Below are positions 32,471 through 45,097 of a DNA stretch of 64,000 bases, one piece after another. The DNA is taken from contig JAFFSR010000396.1 in the NCBI GenBank assembly GCA_017163975.1, positions 124,001 to 188,000 of the forward strand. Reading direction: 5' to 3'. The notes below the pieces were generated by a model. It was given only the letters and a program-made list of their open reading frames with translations, did not search any database and was not told where the DNA came from. The number at the start of each line of letters is the position of its first letter. Within the stretch, counting starts at the first letter, position 1. This stretch comes from Anastatus disparis. Lineage: Eukaryota > Arthropoda > Insecta > Hymenoptera > Eupelmidae. The translations under genes and the position numbers were made by a program.

Positions 32471-33466
32471 GCAGCAAGATATCGATAACATCAAGAAAAG
32501 ATGAATAATTATGTACCGACATATTAAAAGTTAATATAAATTTAATAATAAATGAAAAATTTTGTATTTATAAAAATGGAATAGTTATGCATGACAACAT
32601 TTATGTACGTATTGGTTATGCATAAATACAGTTGTCACGTCCCGCGGTTTCTAGGCCTTAGAATTTTTACAGTTTTATTACATGTATTATCGATGTCGTT
32701 TTCTTCTATTTTTACATTTATATAGTAGTTTAAGATACTCTTTATTATACTTAAACATATGTTAACATTACATCTTTTCTTCATTTTTCAATTTATTGAT
32801 TTTCTTTTATTACAATATTTTCACTTAAACTTAGGACAAAAAACATCAATATTGCACTACCTACATTAACGTAAAACAGAAAATAAGAATTCACTAACAA
32901 TTCATACTAACATTAATCTTAACAAATATTTGTAAAGCCAAGTTACTCTGAAATTTTCGTACATATATATATTTTAGTATTATCCCTGAATACGATTAAT
33001 TTCTATTTTTGTTTGAGCTAAATAAACTTTTATATAGCAATCGATAATGTATCTACAAACATATTAGCATTTACCACTTGTCAGTATTTTATCAATGAAG
33101 GGTTTAAGGATAACACCGTCACCAACAAAAACTGCTTTACCATACATCAATAAACTTATCATCAGAGGCCTTCACCTACAGCCACAGTTATCCTAAGATG
33201 GACATCTTACCATAAGACGGACACCCAACCAATAAAATAGCGCCACCCACTTATAGGAAATCATCTTTCCATGTAATTCCGTACATTTAAGCCAATATAC
33301 CTATATAGATATATCTTGATTTATTACTAATAAAGAAATTAAGTTATACTCCCCTTTTTGCAAATTTAACAAAAGCAAATGTGAAAAGATATACAAGAGA
33401 CAATATACAAATATAAATAAGTGCTCTTGTACGTACTTAATGCGATCAACCTTTTGTAATCTCTTT
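32471..33466. other. AT-rich DNA without recognisable features
   Basis: I see no gene or clear repeat. A paired phrase, gatggacatcttaccataag and gacggacaccc near 33195-33230, is a small local repeat. Confidence 0.6.
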
Positions 33467-33470
33467 ATAA

Positions 33471-34087
33471 GGCTGATTCCATTTCAAATCGAACAGTCAG
33501 TATACACTCAAGTCACCAATTACTGCGCTAATGGAGTATGTTATTCTACCCTAAAAATAAGGGTATACGTATTTTTTTATTTTGCTGAAATATCAAAATT
33601 GCATCAGATATGCACTTTTGAAAATTGCATACAAAAACTAAATGTTAAAACTGAAAATGTTGAGAATAACTTTAGAGAGCTATCGTTTTACCAATTTCCA
33701 ATGAATTTTGATAAACCTTTTTTTATTTTATTTCGTTTTGAGCCCTCTTAAACTCCGTGCAAGAAATTTAAAAAAAAAACTAAAAAATGACTGAGATATA
33801 TGCATTTTACCAAAAAATGCACTTTTTATGCACATGCATTTTTCTCGAAAAGGCCATTTTTTTTTTTGCTGAAATTTTTTTTGCTGATAGAGAACCAAAA
33901 TACCTATCTAATAGTACTTGTTTGATCCCGGCTTTTTTGGTTTGGAGCGAGAAAAAAATTCACAAATTTTGTTGGTGAAAAATGCTTGTATATACGTTCG
34001 GAAGTCTTAAGCAGTCTGCATTCAAACACTGTCGTATGCTTGGCTCATCATTTGTTTACATTTGTATGCATGTATATAGCATCAATA

Positions 34088-34158
<71 letters not shown>

Positions 34159-35785
34159 AAATTCGTAATATAAAAATAAATATTTAAACATGAAAAAAAA
34201 GAATTCTATTCGTGTATATCTATATTATGTATGTTTCGATGTACAAACAATAGGAGGCTAACTCGCGGACAAATACATCGCGTAACCAAAACAGCATATT
34301 AGAACTGTTATATAGAAGCTAGTTATTTTTACGGCTGCTTTGAAAGGTGCTTCTCGGGCTTGTGAAAAATTCAACAAAATTGTGAAATAACAATGTCCGA
34401 AATTTACTCTACTAAAAGAATTTCATGTCCCGATTTTTTTCAAATGCATAAAAAGGTAGTTTATATGAGCAGTAATTCACGTTTTAGACCGTTGGAAGAT
34501 TTAGCCATTAATTTGTCACAGCTTCATCCAGATTTAAATATATTGCCATCTACTAATGTATGTAAAAATTGCCATAAACGCATATCAAAAATGATTTTAA
34601 GTGATCTTGAGTCTATATCTGAAAATGAAATCACTGAACTTTTTAGCGGAAGAGATGATGATTTTATTCCGAAGACACCCGAACGAATAGAGGAATTAAA
34701 CGAGAGTATTAATTTAGTTTTACCTGAATGCATCTCACCCCTAAAAAGAAAAACTGCAATACCTAAAAATTTTAGAGGAAATTACGTATCTAAAAAGAAA
34801 AAATCCTTAATTTCAGCTTTTTCTGCTACTGTTGGAAGTAAATTAGAAGATGCGTATGGCATTTCAGTTGAATCAATAGAATCGGACGAAAATTCCACTG
34901 AAAACTATTGGAATGAATTTTTAGAAAATTTTAAATTAGCTTTAGAAAAATGCTCTTCTATTTCGGAGAAAATAAAACTTCTAACTCTACTACCTTCAAA
35001 ATCGAACCGTGAAAAACAAGAAAAAAAAAGCCAAGCGTCGTGAGACTACATTTAAAACTAAAAATAATAAGCGCAAAAATAAAAAAAAATAATTATCTAT
35101 AATTATTTTTTTGACGCATCTTAACAGTGAGAGGCAAGGGGAACTCACTCTAAAAAAGCACCCCGAAGGGAACAGAATCCTTCTACGTCCACGTCGTTGT
35201 TCCTGGATAATGCTAAACGAAGGATAATATTTAAATGTCGACTGCTTAAGATTTCCGAACGTATATACAAGCATTTTTCACCAACAAAATTTGTGAATTT
35301 TTTTCTCGCTCCAAACCAAAAAAGCCGGGATCAAACAAGTACTATTAGATAGGTATTTTGGTTCTCTATCAGCAAAAAAAATTTCAGCAAAAAAAAAAAT
35401 GGCCTTTTCGAGAAAAATGCATGTGCATAAAAAGTGCATTTTTTGGTAAAATGCATATATCTCAGTCATTTTTTAGTTTTTTTTTTAAATTTCTTGCACG
35501 GAGTTTAAGAGGGCTCAAAACGAAATAAAATAAAAAAAGGTTTATCAAAATTCATTGGAAATTGGTAAAACGATAGCTCTCTAAAGTTATTCTCAACATT
35601 TTCAGTTTTAACATTTAGTTTTTGTATGCAATTTTCAAAAGTGCATATCTGATGCAATTTTGATATTTCAGCAAAATAAAAAAATACGTATACCCTTATT
35701 TTTAGGGTAGAATAACATACTCCATTAGCGCAGTAATTGGTGACTTGAGTGTATACTGACTGTTCGATTTGAAATGGAATCAGCC
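33471..35785. mobile_element. DNA transposon with 550 bp inverted repeats and ATAA target duplication
   Basis: Left TIR 33471-34026 begins ggctgattccatttcaaatc. Right TIR 35236-35785 ends with its complement. The arms look nearly identical by eye. ATAA flanks both sides (33467-33470, 35786-35789). The 2.3 kb body contains a (TA)n tract (34090-34154) and a single truncated gene. Arm length and high identity suggest recent movement, in trans, of a deletion derivative. The superfamily is not certain. Confidence 0.88.
34393..35043 (+). CDS. N-terminal fragment of a transposase-like protein
   Basis: An open frame of 216 codons, MSEIYSTKRISCPDFFQMHK onward, inside the 33471-35785 element. It has a cysteine pattern (CPDFF... 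and VCKNCHKRI near residues 56-66) that may form a zinc-binding N-terminal domain, a KTPERIEELNESI segment and a lysine-rich stretch (NYVSKKKKSLISAFS). It ends with EKIKLLTLLPSKSNREKQEK. Insect transposon proteins I associate with this layout continue for several hundred residues after the LLTLLP segment, so the catalytic part is probably deleted. No DDE region is visible. Identity is tentative. Confidence 0.5.
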   Translation: MSEIYSTKRISCPDFFQMHKKVVYMSSNSRFRPLEDLAINLSQLHPDLNILPSTNVCKNCHKRISKMILSDLESISENEITELFSGRDDDFIPKTPERIEELNESINLVLPECISPLKRKTAIPKNFRGNYVSKKKKSLISAFSATVGSKLEDAYGISVESIESDENSTENYWNEFLENFKLALEKCSSISEKIKLLTLLPSKSNREKQEKKSQAS

Positions 35786-35789
35786 ATAA

Positions 35790-36631
35790 TCTTTTTGTTA
35801 TGACAATTATATACGACGCGGATCTCTTTATTGTGCACACTTTATAAAACATTTTATATCTTTGTACTAGTAAGTAAGAGAGGGAAAACCTTGTAAATTC
35901 TAAAGCAAAGATCATTCAATGAATATACTAAGACACAACATCCGTCTTTAGCATATACAAAATTTGTAACAACGATACACATAGCAAACCGATTCTTAGA
36001 AATTATGTTTACACTAAAAAGTTTAAATAATTCAATTAACAATAATGAAATATCACTAAATTTGCAGTCCCCACAAGGCTCCCCCTAATTATAATTTAAG
36101 AAGATTAAAATAATTTACAACCAATGAAGAGACTTGGGGAATTCCACCGACCAATCGTATTAGTAAGCGCTCTTCCCACTAACATCGAAAGGGATTAAAA
36201 AAGGAGAGGAGGGAGAGATCAAGAGAGAGCCAGGAGCTCAGTCGAAAATTTGTCAGGAGACACTCTGCCCTAAGACATCAAGTAGAACGGACGCGTCGAG
36301 AATTTAAAACCGCTTATTATTATAAAAATTAACTTAGAATAATTTCATATATTGTACAAGTTTTCTCTCAGAATATATACAAGTTTTATTTCTCCAAAAT
36401 TTTGTCCGAGTCAAATTATTTCTCTACATATCCTCTAAAAACTTAGTATTCAGTGAAAAAGCAAAAGAATTAAATTCACAATAAATTCTATTAAAAGACT
36501 TTTATAAAATCTAAAATCGAAATAATCATAACAGTGAAATTTAAGGAAAGTTCAGTGATTTTTTACAAATAGAAGTTTATTTAAATTCAATAACTTGTGT
36601 TAAAATTTAATAATCTGTGACTATATGTATA
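35790..36631. other. Unassigned region
   Basis: No gene. A purine-rich stretch (ggagaggagggagagatcaag, near 36200) is followed by gagctcagtcg and gacacc-like GC-richer sequence to about 36300. That could be part of an LTR or leader of an unidentified retroelement. The rest is AT-rich. Confidence 0.4.
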
Positions 36632-37216
36632 TCTCCCTATATTATATAGTTATATAAAAAAAAACGTCCTCTCCTACCCCTCATTATTCCTCCCCCTATT
36701 TTGTATGCTTAAAACATCACAAAAATCACTATGGTTAAACACACAGTCCACCCCTCAAAATAACGTAAAAATCTGTCTAGAATTGATCTTTTTTGAAAAA
36801 AAAGACACCTCTCACTACCCAAGTCACCCCTCTACTACCCGAGTCACTCCTTTTGCTACCCCTCGCACGTCACTCATTCCTCCCTCAGATAATTAGGCTA
36901 AATTTACCTTATTTTACCAATGTATTTGTTACTTCTCTATACCACTACTATCTTAATACCACTACTATCACCCTTCCCACTACTACCCCATAACTACTAC
37001 TCCTCATTTTTTTTCTCTCCTCTTCAAAAAATCACGAGTCACCCCTCAAAATAACGTAAAAATGTCTCATAGAATGTCTTTAAAAAAAAAAGATTCCCCC
37101 CTCTACCCCAGTCACCCCTCTACTACCCAAGTCACCCCCTCACTCCACAAGACACCCCTCACTCCATGAATCACCCCCTCGCTCCACAAGTCACCCCTCA
37201 TAACCCCTCATGCCCC
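36632..37216 (+). mobile_element. Helitron-like 5' terminus with C-rich minisatellite
   Basis: A|TCTCCCTATATTATATAG at 36632 closely matches the 5' end of the Helitron at 55354 (TCTTCCTATATTATATAG). Downstream, ctacccaagtcacccctc units and two copies of cccctcaaaataacgtaaaa (near 36752 and 37038) resemble the interior of that Helitron. I do not find a hairpin plus CTRR 3' end, so the right boundary is only where the minisatellite stops. Confidence 0.5.
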
Positions 37217-38776
37217 TAATACACTCTTCATAAAATCATTATAAACTATTAAGAAAAAAATTTTTTAATTTTATATTTATGAAATACTTGCTTAAGGCTA
37301 TACAATGGAATATATATTTAATACATAGTTAACAATATTATTGTTGATATAATTATTTTTTAACCATGAACTAATATCTACATTTCTTAGACAACTTTCC
37401 ACACCACCCATACTGAGACAAAAAAAATAAGAAACTTCCACTTCCAACATTTCAGCTTACTTTTTTTTGTGTCCAAGCTGTACTTGCCTAAAAGTAAAGT
37501 ACATTTTATTTTTTGCTTATTGTCTTGGTCAGAAAAACTTATCAAAAAATTTCCTACGCCTAAAAGATTTTTCTTTCAGGTTAGCTTAAATTTGTTTTCT
37601 TGTTTTTGTCTTGAGTTTATCTTGTGAAAGTCTTAACGGCATGTCGGAGCTGCAGTAATCGAGTTTTGCTTTTTTTATTTTATCAATATCTTTTTAAATT
37701 CTTAAATTAAACAAATATAATGACTTGTTCGCACTAAAGCTATATTCATACAATAATTTTTGTTAAAATAAAAAACCATTTAGACTTGTTATTTTTTTAT
37801 GAGCTTGGATTGGAAATTAGACATCAAACTTGACAAACCTAACCTTAAAATACGATATATTGGGAGTTTTTATTATAACTTTGTATATATAATATTTTGG
37901 TGGATTTCTTGGGTTGTCCGCACTAGAGTTTAATCTTACTAATTTTTTCTTTGTAGTAAAAAAACTTGATTAAACGCATCGTTTATTCATAAGTTAGGAT
38001 TGGAAATATTATTAGAAGGCGGACAGCTTCGTCATGCTCTTAAGTAGAAGTTTTTATTTTTTTTATCAGTATAACGAGGTATTGTCAATGGCGCGTTAGA
38101 TTTATTTTGTTTATAAAGAAAAATTAAATATTAAAAGTGGTACCCTTCGCCAGTAGCCCTACATAACCACTTTTAGAATAATTTAAATTAAAAAAAATTT
38201 TTCACATTTCTTTAAATGTCAAAAGTAAAAGTTATTGTAAATTTACATTAATTAAAAAGATCAAAATTATAATAATTATTAATTCATTTATTTATGAAAA
38301 AGTAAAAATAAAAATTATATTGTTAATGTAAAATTTTATCTTTTAAACTCTTTATACAAGTAAATAAAGTTATATAATTTTTATTTTATTTATTTTTAAT
38401 ATTTTCAATATTTTGAGGAATCTATTTTCATCCTTTTTCATTTGTTTATATTTAATCATTTATAATATAAATTATATAACAAATTCTAAATTTTTTATAT
38501 AAAGAGTGTAATATTAATTTTTTAATATTTAAATGAATAATTTAATTAAATTCATTTCTTTAAAAAACGATTCGATATAAATTTATAATATATATTTAAT
38601 ATATTTATTTTAAAATTATAACTATAGTTATTATGATTTTCTTACCTATTTTATTATTTCTAATATATATTTAAATTAATCTAAAATAAAATAAATCGTA
38701 AGTTTCCAGCAGGAGATTTAGGTTGGAGTATAGGATATAAAAAAAATTAAAATATTGAAAATAATGATTGTCTTAC
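37217..38776. other. AT-rich spacer
   Basis: No gene, RNA or clear repeat recognised in 1.5 kb. Confidence 0.6.
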
Positions 38777-39142
38777 TGTTGGATATAGCGCAGGGCGCTC
38801 AGTATATATGTTAAGATTGTTTTTTATGTAACCATGAAAATTTATCCCCTCCCTTCTTGTGTCAGTCTTCGACATTCTTTTTCGTTTTTGGTAGTTCTTC
38901 GTCTGTCATTCAGTGTGCAGTCGTCTAAACAAAAAGGCTACTTTTTCTTTATAATATTGATTTGATTTAAAATAGTTTTTCTTTGATTCAATTAATTTAA
39001 GCTTTTGTTAAATTAAAATTAGATTTGTATTTACTTAATTAGAAGAGATATTTTATATAAATAAATAAAGATTAAAAGGTATTTTGTGTATTGTAAATTT
39101 ATTTAGAGAATCACCTTCTTTTTATATTTTGAATATTTAATA
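38777..39142 (+). repeat. 5' LTR of the copia element
   Basis: Begins TGTTGGATATAG, the start form of copia-type LTRs, and ends ttgaatatttaata just before the primer binding site. About 366 bp. It contains gtcagtcttcgac and several AATAAA-like signals. No second LTR is found after the pol gene, so the boundaries rest on the start motif and primer site. Confidence 0.7.
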
Positions 39143-39156
39143 GGTTATAAGCCCAG
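39143..39156 (+). promoter_or_regulatory. Primer binding site of the copia element
   Basis: ggttataagcccag directly follows the LTR. It matches the position and form of the site complementary to an internal initiator-tRNA-Met half used by copia-type elements to prime reverse transcription. Confidence 0.65.
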
Positions 39157-39284
39157 CACGCTTCCGCTGCGCTCTGAAGTGAATCTCTGAATAAATTTAT
39201 TTCATATATATAAAATTTGTATATAAATTTATATGAATTTTTTTTTGCTTTAATTAAAAGTGTGTGATTTGGAAGAGTGAAGCG

Positions 39285-39354
39285 ATGTCTGGTAAAGAGA
39301 GGAAAGACATTGAAGAGTCTGATAAGTTAGATGGAAAAGAAATGGAAAAGAAAA
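39285..39354 (+). CDS. Possible first gag exon of the copia element
   Basis: ATG 39285 gives 23 codons (MSGKERKDIEESDKLDGKEM...) ending at aaa|gtaaga. An acceptor ttttag at 40260-40265 would join it in phase to the gag frame at 40268. The intron would be about 911 nt. The highly charged N-terminus looks protein-like. Splicing is inferred from phase and signals only. Confidence 0.4.
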
Positions 39355-40267
39355 GTAAGAAATGTATATATACATAATTTGAATCGGAAAAATATTGACG
39401 GGATTGTGAGTGAATAAATAGTTATAGATGTGCTTAATTTCTGTTTTTTTCTTTAAATAATTAGAGAGGGAATGCTTAAAATCTATATAAAAGTGATGTG
39501 AATTTGATAGGAATTTGTTATATAAAGGCGTGAATCGTTTTTAAAAGTTTTGAGCATAGAATTCCTGGAAGCCTCGCGTCGTCATAACAAAGCTCAAGCG
39601 CTGCAAAACAAAACGCGCGCGCGGGCCCATGAAAGCGATAAAAATATTAAGAGTGAGTGAGCGTGCGCGATCGTGAAAGAAAAGGACGACACGTTTCGAA
39701 CTATATATAAAAGGAGGAATGTATGTATGTTCGCGAGTGTGAATGCATATGAGTGGTACAAAAGAGAGAGAATGAGATATCAATATAAGGGACTTAATTA
39801 CATGATAGAGAGAGAGTATGTACGCGCATAGAGTAAATAAATTGTATTAGAATAGTATAACAGCGGTTGACAGCGTATTTTCGTAAAGACTTTGCGTTAA
39901 ATATGATTTGGCGTGGGGCAGACCTGTTTTCTGACAGTCTCATTAAAATAAAACTTTTGAAACTTTAAATTAACGAAAATAAATCGTTAATCACGAGTAC
40001 TCGTAAATTAAGTGGAAATATTTGGATTTAGATAGAAAATTAGATTATTTAGAATAACTAGAAATGAATTAAATTGAAATAAATAATTGAAACTGAAAAT
40101 TTAAATTTAGATATGAAATTAGATTTATTTAAAATTCTTTAGAAAATTTTGAAATTAAATAAACTTAAATTAGAAATTTTTAAAAGTTTTTTTTTAATTA
40201 ACGATTCATGCACAACAAATTAAATATATAAAAGAATAAAAACTAATAATAAAATTCAATTTTAGCT

Positions 40268-43200
40268 ATGAAAAATTTCACCTTATTGATGAGAACGATA
40301 AATGTGAACTTCGAATTATCAGAGGAATATCCAGAAACGGATTTCGTTATCACAGCAACATCTACAAGGGTGAATTTGAGTGGACCAGGAGGAATGTTTT
40401 ATTATCCTCGGAGTTTTTTAAACCCAGCAGAGAATGCTGCACTAACATCAACGTTAGAATTCTATGACCTCATTGGCGCGCCTCTAATTTATCGTACTTA
40501 GAATATTAAAAAGAAATTAGATGAGAATAACGAAGATTTGGACGAGCGTGTTAATGAATTAGGTAAGAGAAAAATTATGATAACCTCAAATGAAAGAGTA
40601 AAAATAAATTTAGATAAGTTAGGAATGAATAAAATTAGATCAGCTTCAGATAAAATACATAATAGCACTGAATTATATTTACAAAATTGTAATTCAACAG
40701 AAAAACAGATTGAAGTGATGAAGGAGAAAATGACAGAACTCTAAGAGGAGAATTCAAGATTAAAAGAAGATGCTGCCAGGCAAAAAGAAAAAGAAAAAAT
40801 TTATATGGATGAGTGGATTGATGGCATTGTGTCTGATTTTATCAAACACAAGAAGGAGACTGTCGCTCAAACATCGGAACTTGGGCAGCAAGTTTTATCA
40901 ATTAGACGAGAGGTGAGATATCCAAAATTATATAAAACTAACCAAAATCATACTTCATTTAATAATTTAGAAGAGTATAACATTCAAATGTTAGTTCAGA
41001 CGGAATTGAACAAAAAGTTTAATGATACATTCAACAACAGTAGTATAATTTTAAACGCAAAACATCAAACAAATTCGTTTATTAAAAGGGAATATAAATT
41101 AACTAGTACAATGAAACTAGACGTGTTTATGGATCATTTAGTCGGTGAATTAAGAGCATTGGAACTTTTATATGTTGTAGATTCATCTGTAAAATTAGAA
41201 TGCGATATTAACAAAAATCCGATGCAGAAAAATAAATTAAAAGTTCGTGATATAATAATGTATAGGATTGACGCTAATTATCATACAAAATTATTAGAAA
41301 TAAAAGATCCGGTAGAATTGTTGAATAAAATAAAAGAAATAAAAAGATGCGAAGCAAATTTAACTACGATGATGGTTAAACAAAAACTATATTTAATTAA
41401 ATATCAACCTAGTAAAGAAAAAGCATCAGTTTTCTGGGATCGTTTCGAATCGTTAGTTAGATTACACGATGATATTCCAGATGCAATCAAAATAAGTGAA
41501 ACAGAAAAAAGAGATTTGTTTTATAACGCGATTGTTGATAAAGTACCACAAATTTAACAAACTAATTTCCTCCATCAAAATAACACTGGAAAAGATTTTG
41601 ATTATGACCAAATGAAAAATTATATTTTACAGTTAGATGCGCTAAAATTGGCAGATAGAAGAGAAACATCTAAGGGAAGAGAAGAAGATGCCACCGCAAT
41701 GTACAACAAACCAAAAGACCGTTGTTATAAATGTGGTGTTTTGGGGCACTATGCGTCTGATTGTCGTAATACTGGCATAATGTGCTATAAATGTAGGAGG
41801 TGCGAAGGGCACACAGCGGCAAACTGTCCTTACGATGAAGACGAGGAACAACAAAGACAAGACAACAAAAGGTATGATAGTAGATTAATTAGACGGGGTA
41901 ATTATAATAATTATAACAAAAATCGGCTAAATTATAAACAGAAAAATAATGAAAAATGAAACTATGATGAGAAACGACGAAAATTACACCGAGGCAAGGG
42001 AAATAATCGTGGTACAAATAGAGGTCGCGTTAATACAGGTCAGAATAATAAAACAGAAAAAAATGAAAACAAGAAAAATAATATGACAATTAAAGGTGAG
42101 CATCATTGATTATTTGTAAATAATTCTAAGGAATTTTATTAAAACATAGATGGGAATAAGTTAGTAAAGTTTTTAGCAGACTCGGGAGCTTCACAACACA
42201 TGTCAAATTCGCGTTTAATCTTTAAAACATTAGACACAGATAAACAAACAGAAATTAGATGTGCAAATAAAAATGAAACTGCTAATATAAAATCAGAGGG
42301 AGTTGGTAACATAAATTTAATATCAATGAATGGGAAAGAGATAGAGTTAGAAAATGTAATCTATGCAGAATCTTTAGCAGAAAATTTATTATCATTAAGA
42401 AAATTTATAGATCAGGGATTAGGTATTTATTTAGATAATAAGAAAATAGAGATTTTAGATCCGCTTTCAAATGAAATATTTCTATCGGGAATTCATGACA
42501 AACCTTTTTGGATAGTTGAATTCAAGTTAAATAAAGAAATAGAGAACAAAATTGAAAATTCCTCAAAGATTATTGCTTATATAGCAAATGAAAAATACAA
42601 ACACTTAACTAGAAGTGTTACTAAGGATCTAGAAAACAGAGGGAGAGAAATACCAGATGTTATTGAAGAAAAGTCTTCCCAATGCATTGACTTCAACAAA
42701 ACGATTAATGATAGAAAGATAAATACAGAAATAAATTTAGAAGAAAAAGACTTAAGTAAGCTAGATATGGATATAGACAACCAGAATGAGAAAGTGAATC
42801 AAGCTAAACTCTGGCATATTAGACTAGGACATGCTTCACTAGAATATCTAAAAGAAATTCAAAAACAGAATCCAGATCTAAAGGAGCTTAAAGAAATACA
42901 GGTTGATAAAGAAATGTTAAATTGTGAAATTTGTCATATTTCAAAATTTAACAGACTTCCTTTTTCATCGACAAGAATACGAGCGATAGCACCGTTACAA
43001 ATAGTACATAGTGATACGATGGGGCCAATAAGTCCAAAGAGTTATTCAAAGGGTTATCGTTTCGATGTAGTATTTATTGATGATTATTCAAGATTGGCAA
43101 TGGCTTACCCTGTCAAATATAAATCTGAAGCAGGAGAATGTTTAGATTTGTTCATTACCAGTACGAGAAATCTACTTGGACGAGACGAGAAGTTCTGCTA

Positions 43201-45088
43201 TTTAAGATGTGATCAAGGAACAGAATTTACCGGAAGAGGTACTTTGGATATACTAAATAAATTTGGTGCAGAGTTACAATTAGCCAGCCCTGACACTCCA
43301 CAACATAATGGTGTTGCAGAACGTTTCAACCAAACAATTCAGAAGGAAGTTAGAGCTTTTATATTTGACTCAGGGCTACCAGAAAATATGTGGGATCTAG
43401 CTTTAAAAACAGCAGTACATGTTTACAATCGAACACCTCACAAATCCAATGACATGGAAGCTCCGTTGACAAAATTTAAATCAGATGCTAAATTAAATTT
43501 GATACAATTGAAACGATTTGGATGTGTTGCATATTTAAAAATTCAAAGGAAGACAGGTCCAAAATTTAGTCCATTAGGAAAATAAGTTATTCTTATTGGA
43601 TACACAAACACAGGATATATTTTCATTGATCCTAAAGAAAGAAAATACTATGAAAGCCGAGATGTAAAATTTGATGAGTCAAAAGTATTTAAAAATCTTC
43701 ATACTAAAAAAGAATTAAATGAACCGTCTAATAATTCAGAATTTAATCAAGAAACATGGTTTACTCAACTAGATGAAAAAGAAGAAGAAAAGGAAAAACA
43801 AGTAAACATAGAGGGAGAACAGAAGCGAAAAAGGGGCAGACCAAAAAAAGAAAAATCAGAGGAAGAAGTTTATTATACTTTTCAAGCACACTTACATCGT
43901 GATCCAGCTTCATACAGAGAAGCAATGACATCACCTGAAAAAGAAAAATGGATTGAAGCAATTAAAGAAGAATTAAAATCTATGGACAAAAATAATGTTT
44001 GGAAATTAGTTAAAAGACCAACATCAGTTGATGGCCATAGGAGTAATGTTATAGATTCAAAATGGGTATTTAGACGAAAAACAGAAGCGAGTGGTGAAAT
44101 CAAGTTCAAAGCACGCCTAGTAATTCGAGGATTTATGGATAAAAATTTCTATGATTTAAGCGAAACATATGCACCGGTTTCAAGAATGCAAATGATTAGA
44201 GCATGTATTGCTATTATAAATAAATATGACTTAGATGTGTGCCAGCTTGACGTGAAAACTGCATTCTTGAATGGTACTATTGATGAGGAAATTTACATGG
44301 AAATACCAAATGGAATAATAGTCACAAATGAGGTGAAAGAAAAAAAAGTTTGTAAAATAGAAAAAGCCCTATATGGACTAAAGATTAGTCCAAAGAGATG
44401 GAACGAACGTTTTGTTCAGACAGCAAACAAAATTGGACTAACAACGTATGAAATCGAACCATCTTTATTTACTTGGAAAGATGGAGACAAATTTTTGATA
44501 CTATTATTGCACGTAGATGACATGCTTATAGCCAGCAATTATGTGAAAAAATTAGCAGAGATAAAAATGAAACTGATGCAAGAATTTGAAATGAAAGACT
44601 TAGGCGAACCAAGAAATTTCTTAGGAATCAAATTAGAAAGAGATAGGCAAAATAAAACCTTAAAATTAACCCTTGAAGAATATATAGTTAAGGTGCTTAA
44701 AAAATTGGGTTTTTCAGAGATTCGACCACAACGAACACCAATGGTTACTAATCAAGTCACTAACAGAATTAGAAGAGAAAGAGAAGAAAATTCAGACAAG
44801 AAAAATGATCAGTTGACAATAGAGAATTTACCTTATCGTGAAGCTGTAGGTTCTTTACTATACTTAGCTAATACAATTAGACCAGATATTCTGTATACTG
44901 TAAACGTCTTAAGTCGACATCAAATTAGTCCAACTATGAATGAATGGAATATGATCAAACGAGTCTGCAGTTATTTACAGTATACGAAAGACAAAGGAAT
45001 CATTTTTAGAGGGAAAACTGAAGAAATGCATGGTTTCTCTGATGCCAGTTTTGCTGAAGCCAAAGGAGCTTTAACCACTAGTGGTTAA
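40268..45088 (+). pseudogene. Copia gag-pol polyprotein with seven in-frame stops
   Basis: One continuous frame. Gag includes a coiled-coil-rich part and the zinc knuckle CYKCGVLGHYASDC (about 41723), followed by a second, imperfect one. Protease has FLADSGASQHM (about 42170). Integrase shows the pre-integrase LWHIRLGH (about 42812), the zinc C..C, then D/D/E in VHSDTMG (43008), RCDQGTEF (43206) and NGVAERFNQ (43308). Reverse transcriptase has SKWVFRRK, QLDVKTAFLNG and LLLHVDDMLIAS (about 44508). RNase H begins MHGFSDASFAEA and is cut off. Stops lie at 40499, 40742, 41555, 41957, 42107, 42140 and 43583. No frameshift was found across 4.8 kb. The polyprotein would make the particle and copy RNA into integrated DNA; this copy cannot. 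Confidence 0.92.
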
Positions 45089-45097
45089 AGCTCCTTT
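45062..45097. repeat. Perfect 36 bp palindrome at the copia breakpoint
   Basis: AAAGGAGCTTTAACCACT followed by its exact complement, with no spacer. Copia homology ends within the left half. The right half is followed by unrelated sequence. Confidence 0.9.

Larger units (their letters stand above)
38777..45088 (+). mobile_element. Ty1/copia LTR retrotransposon, 3'-truncated
   Basis: 5' LTR, primer site, ~1.1 kb leader and a single gag-pol frame in copia order (gag, protease, integrase, reverse transcriptase, RNase H). The sequence stops inside RNase H, and no 3' LTR or polypurine tract is seen. It is replaced at 45062-45097 by a perfect 36 bp palindrome and unrelated DNA. Confidence 0.88.

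Noticed and set aside
33440..35915. Matching frames of 63-136 codons at both ends of the 33471-35785 transposon
   Set aside because: They are translations of the two identical TIRs in opposite orientation, not genes.
39541..39783. 80-codon minus-strand frame in the copia leader
   Set aside because: It lies antisense in the leader or putative intron and has no conserved motif.
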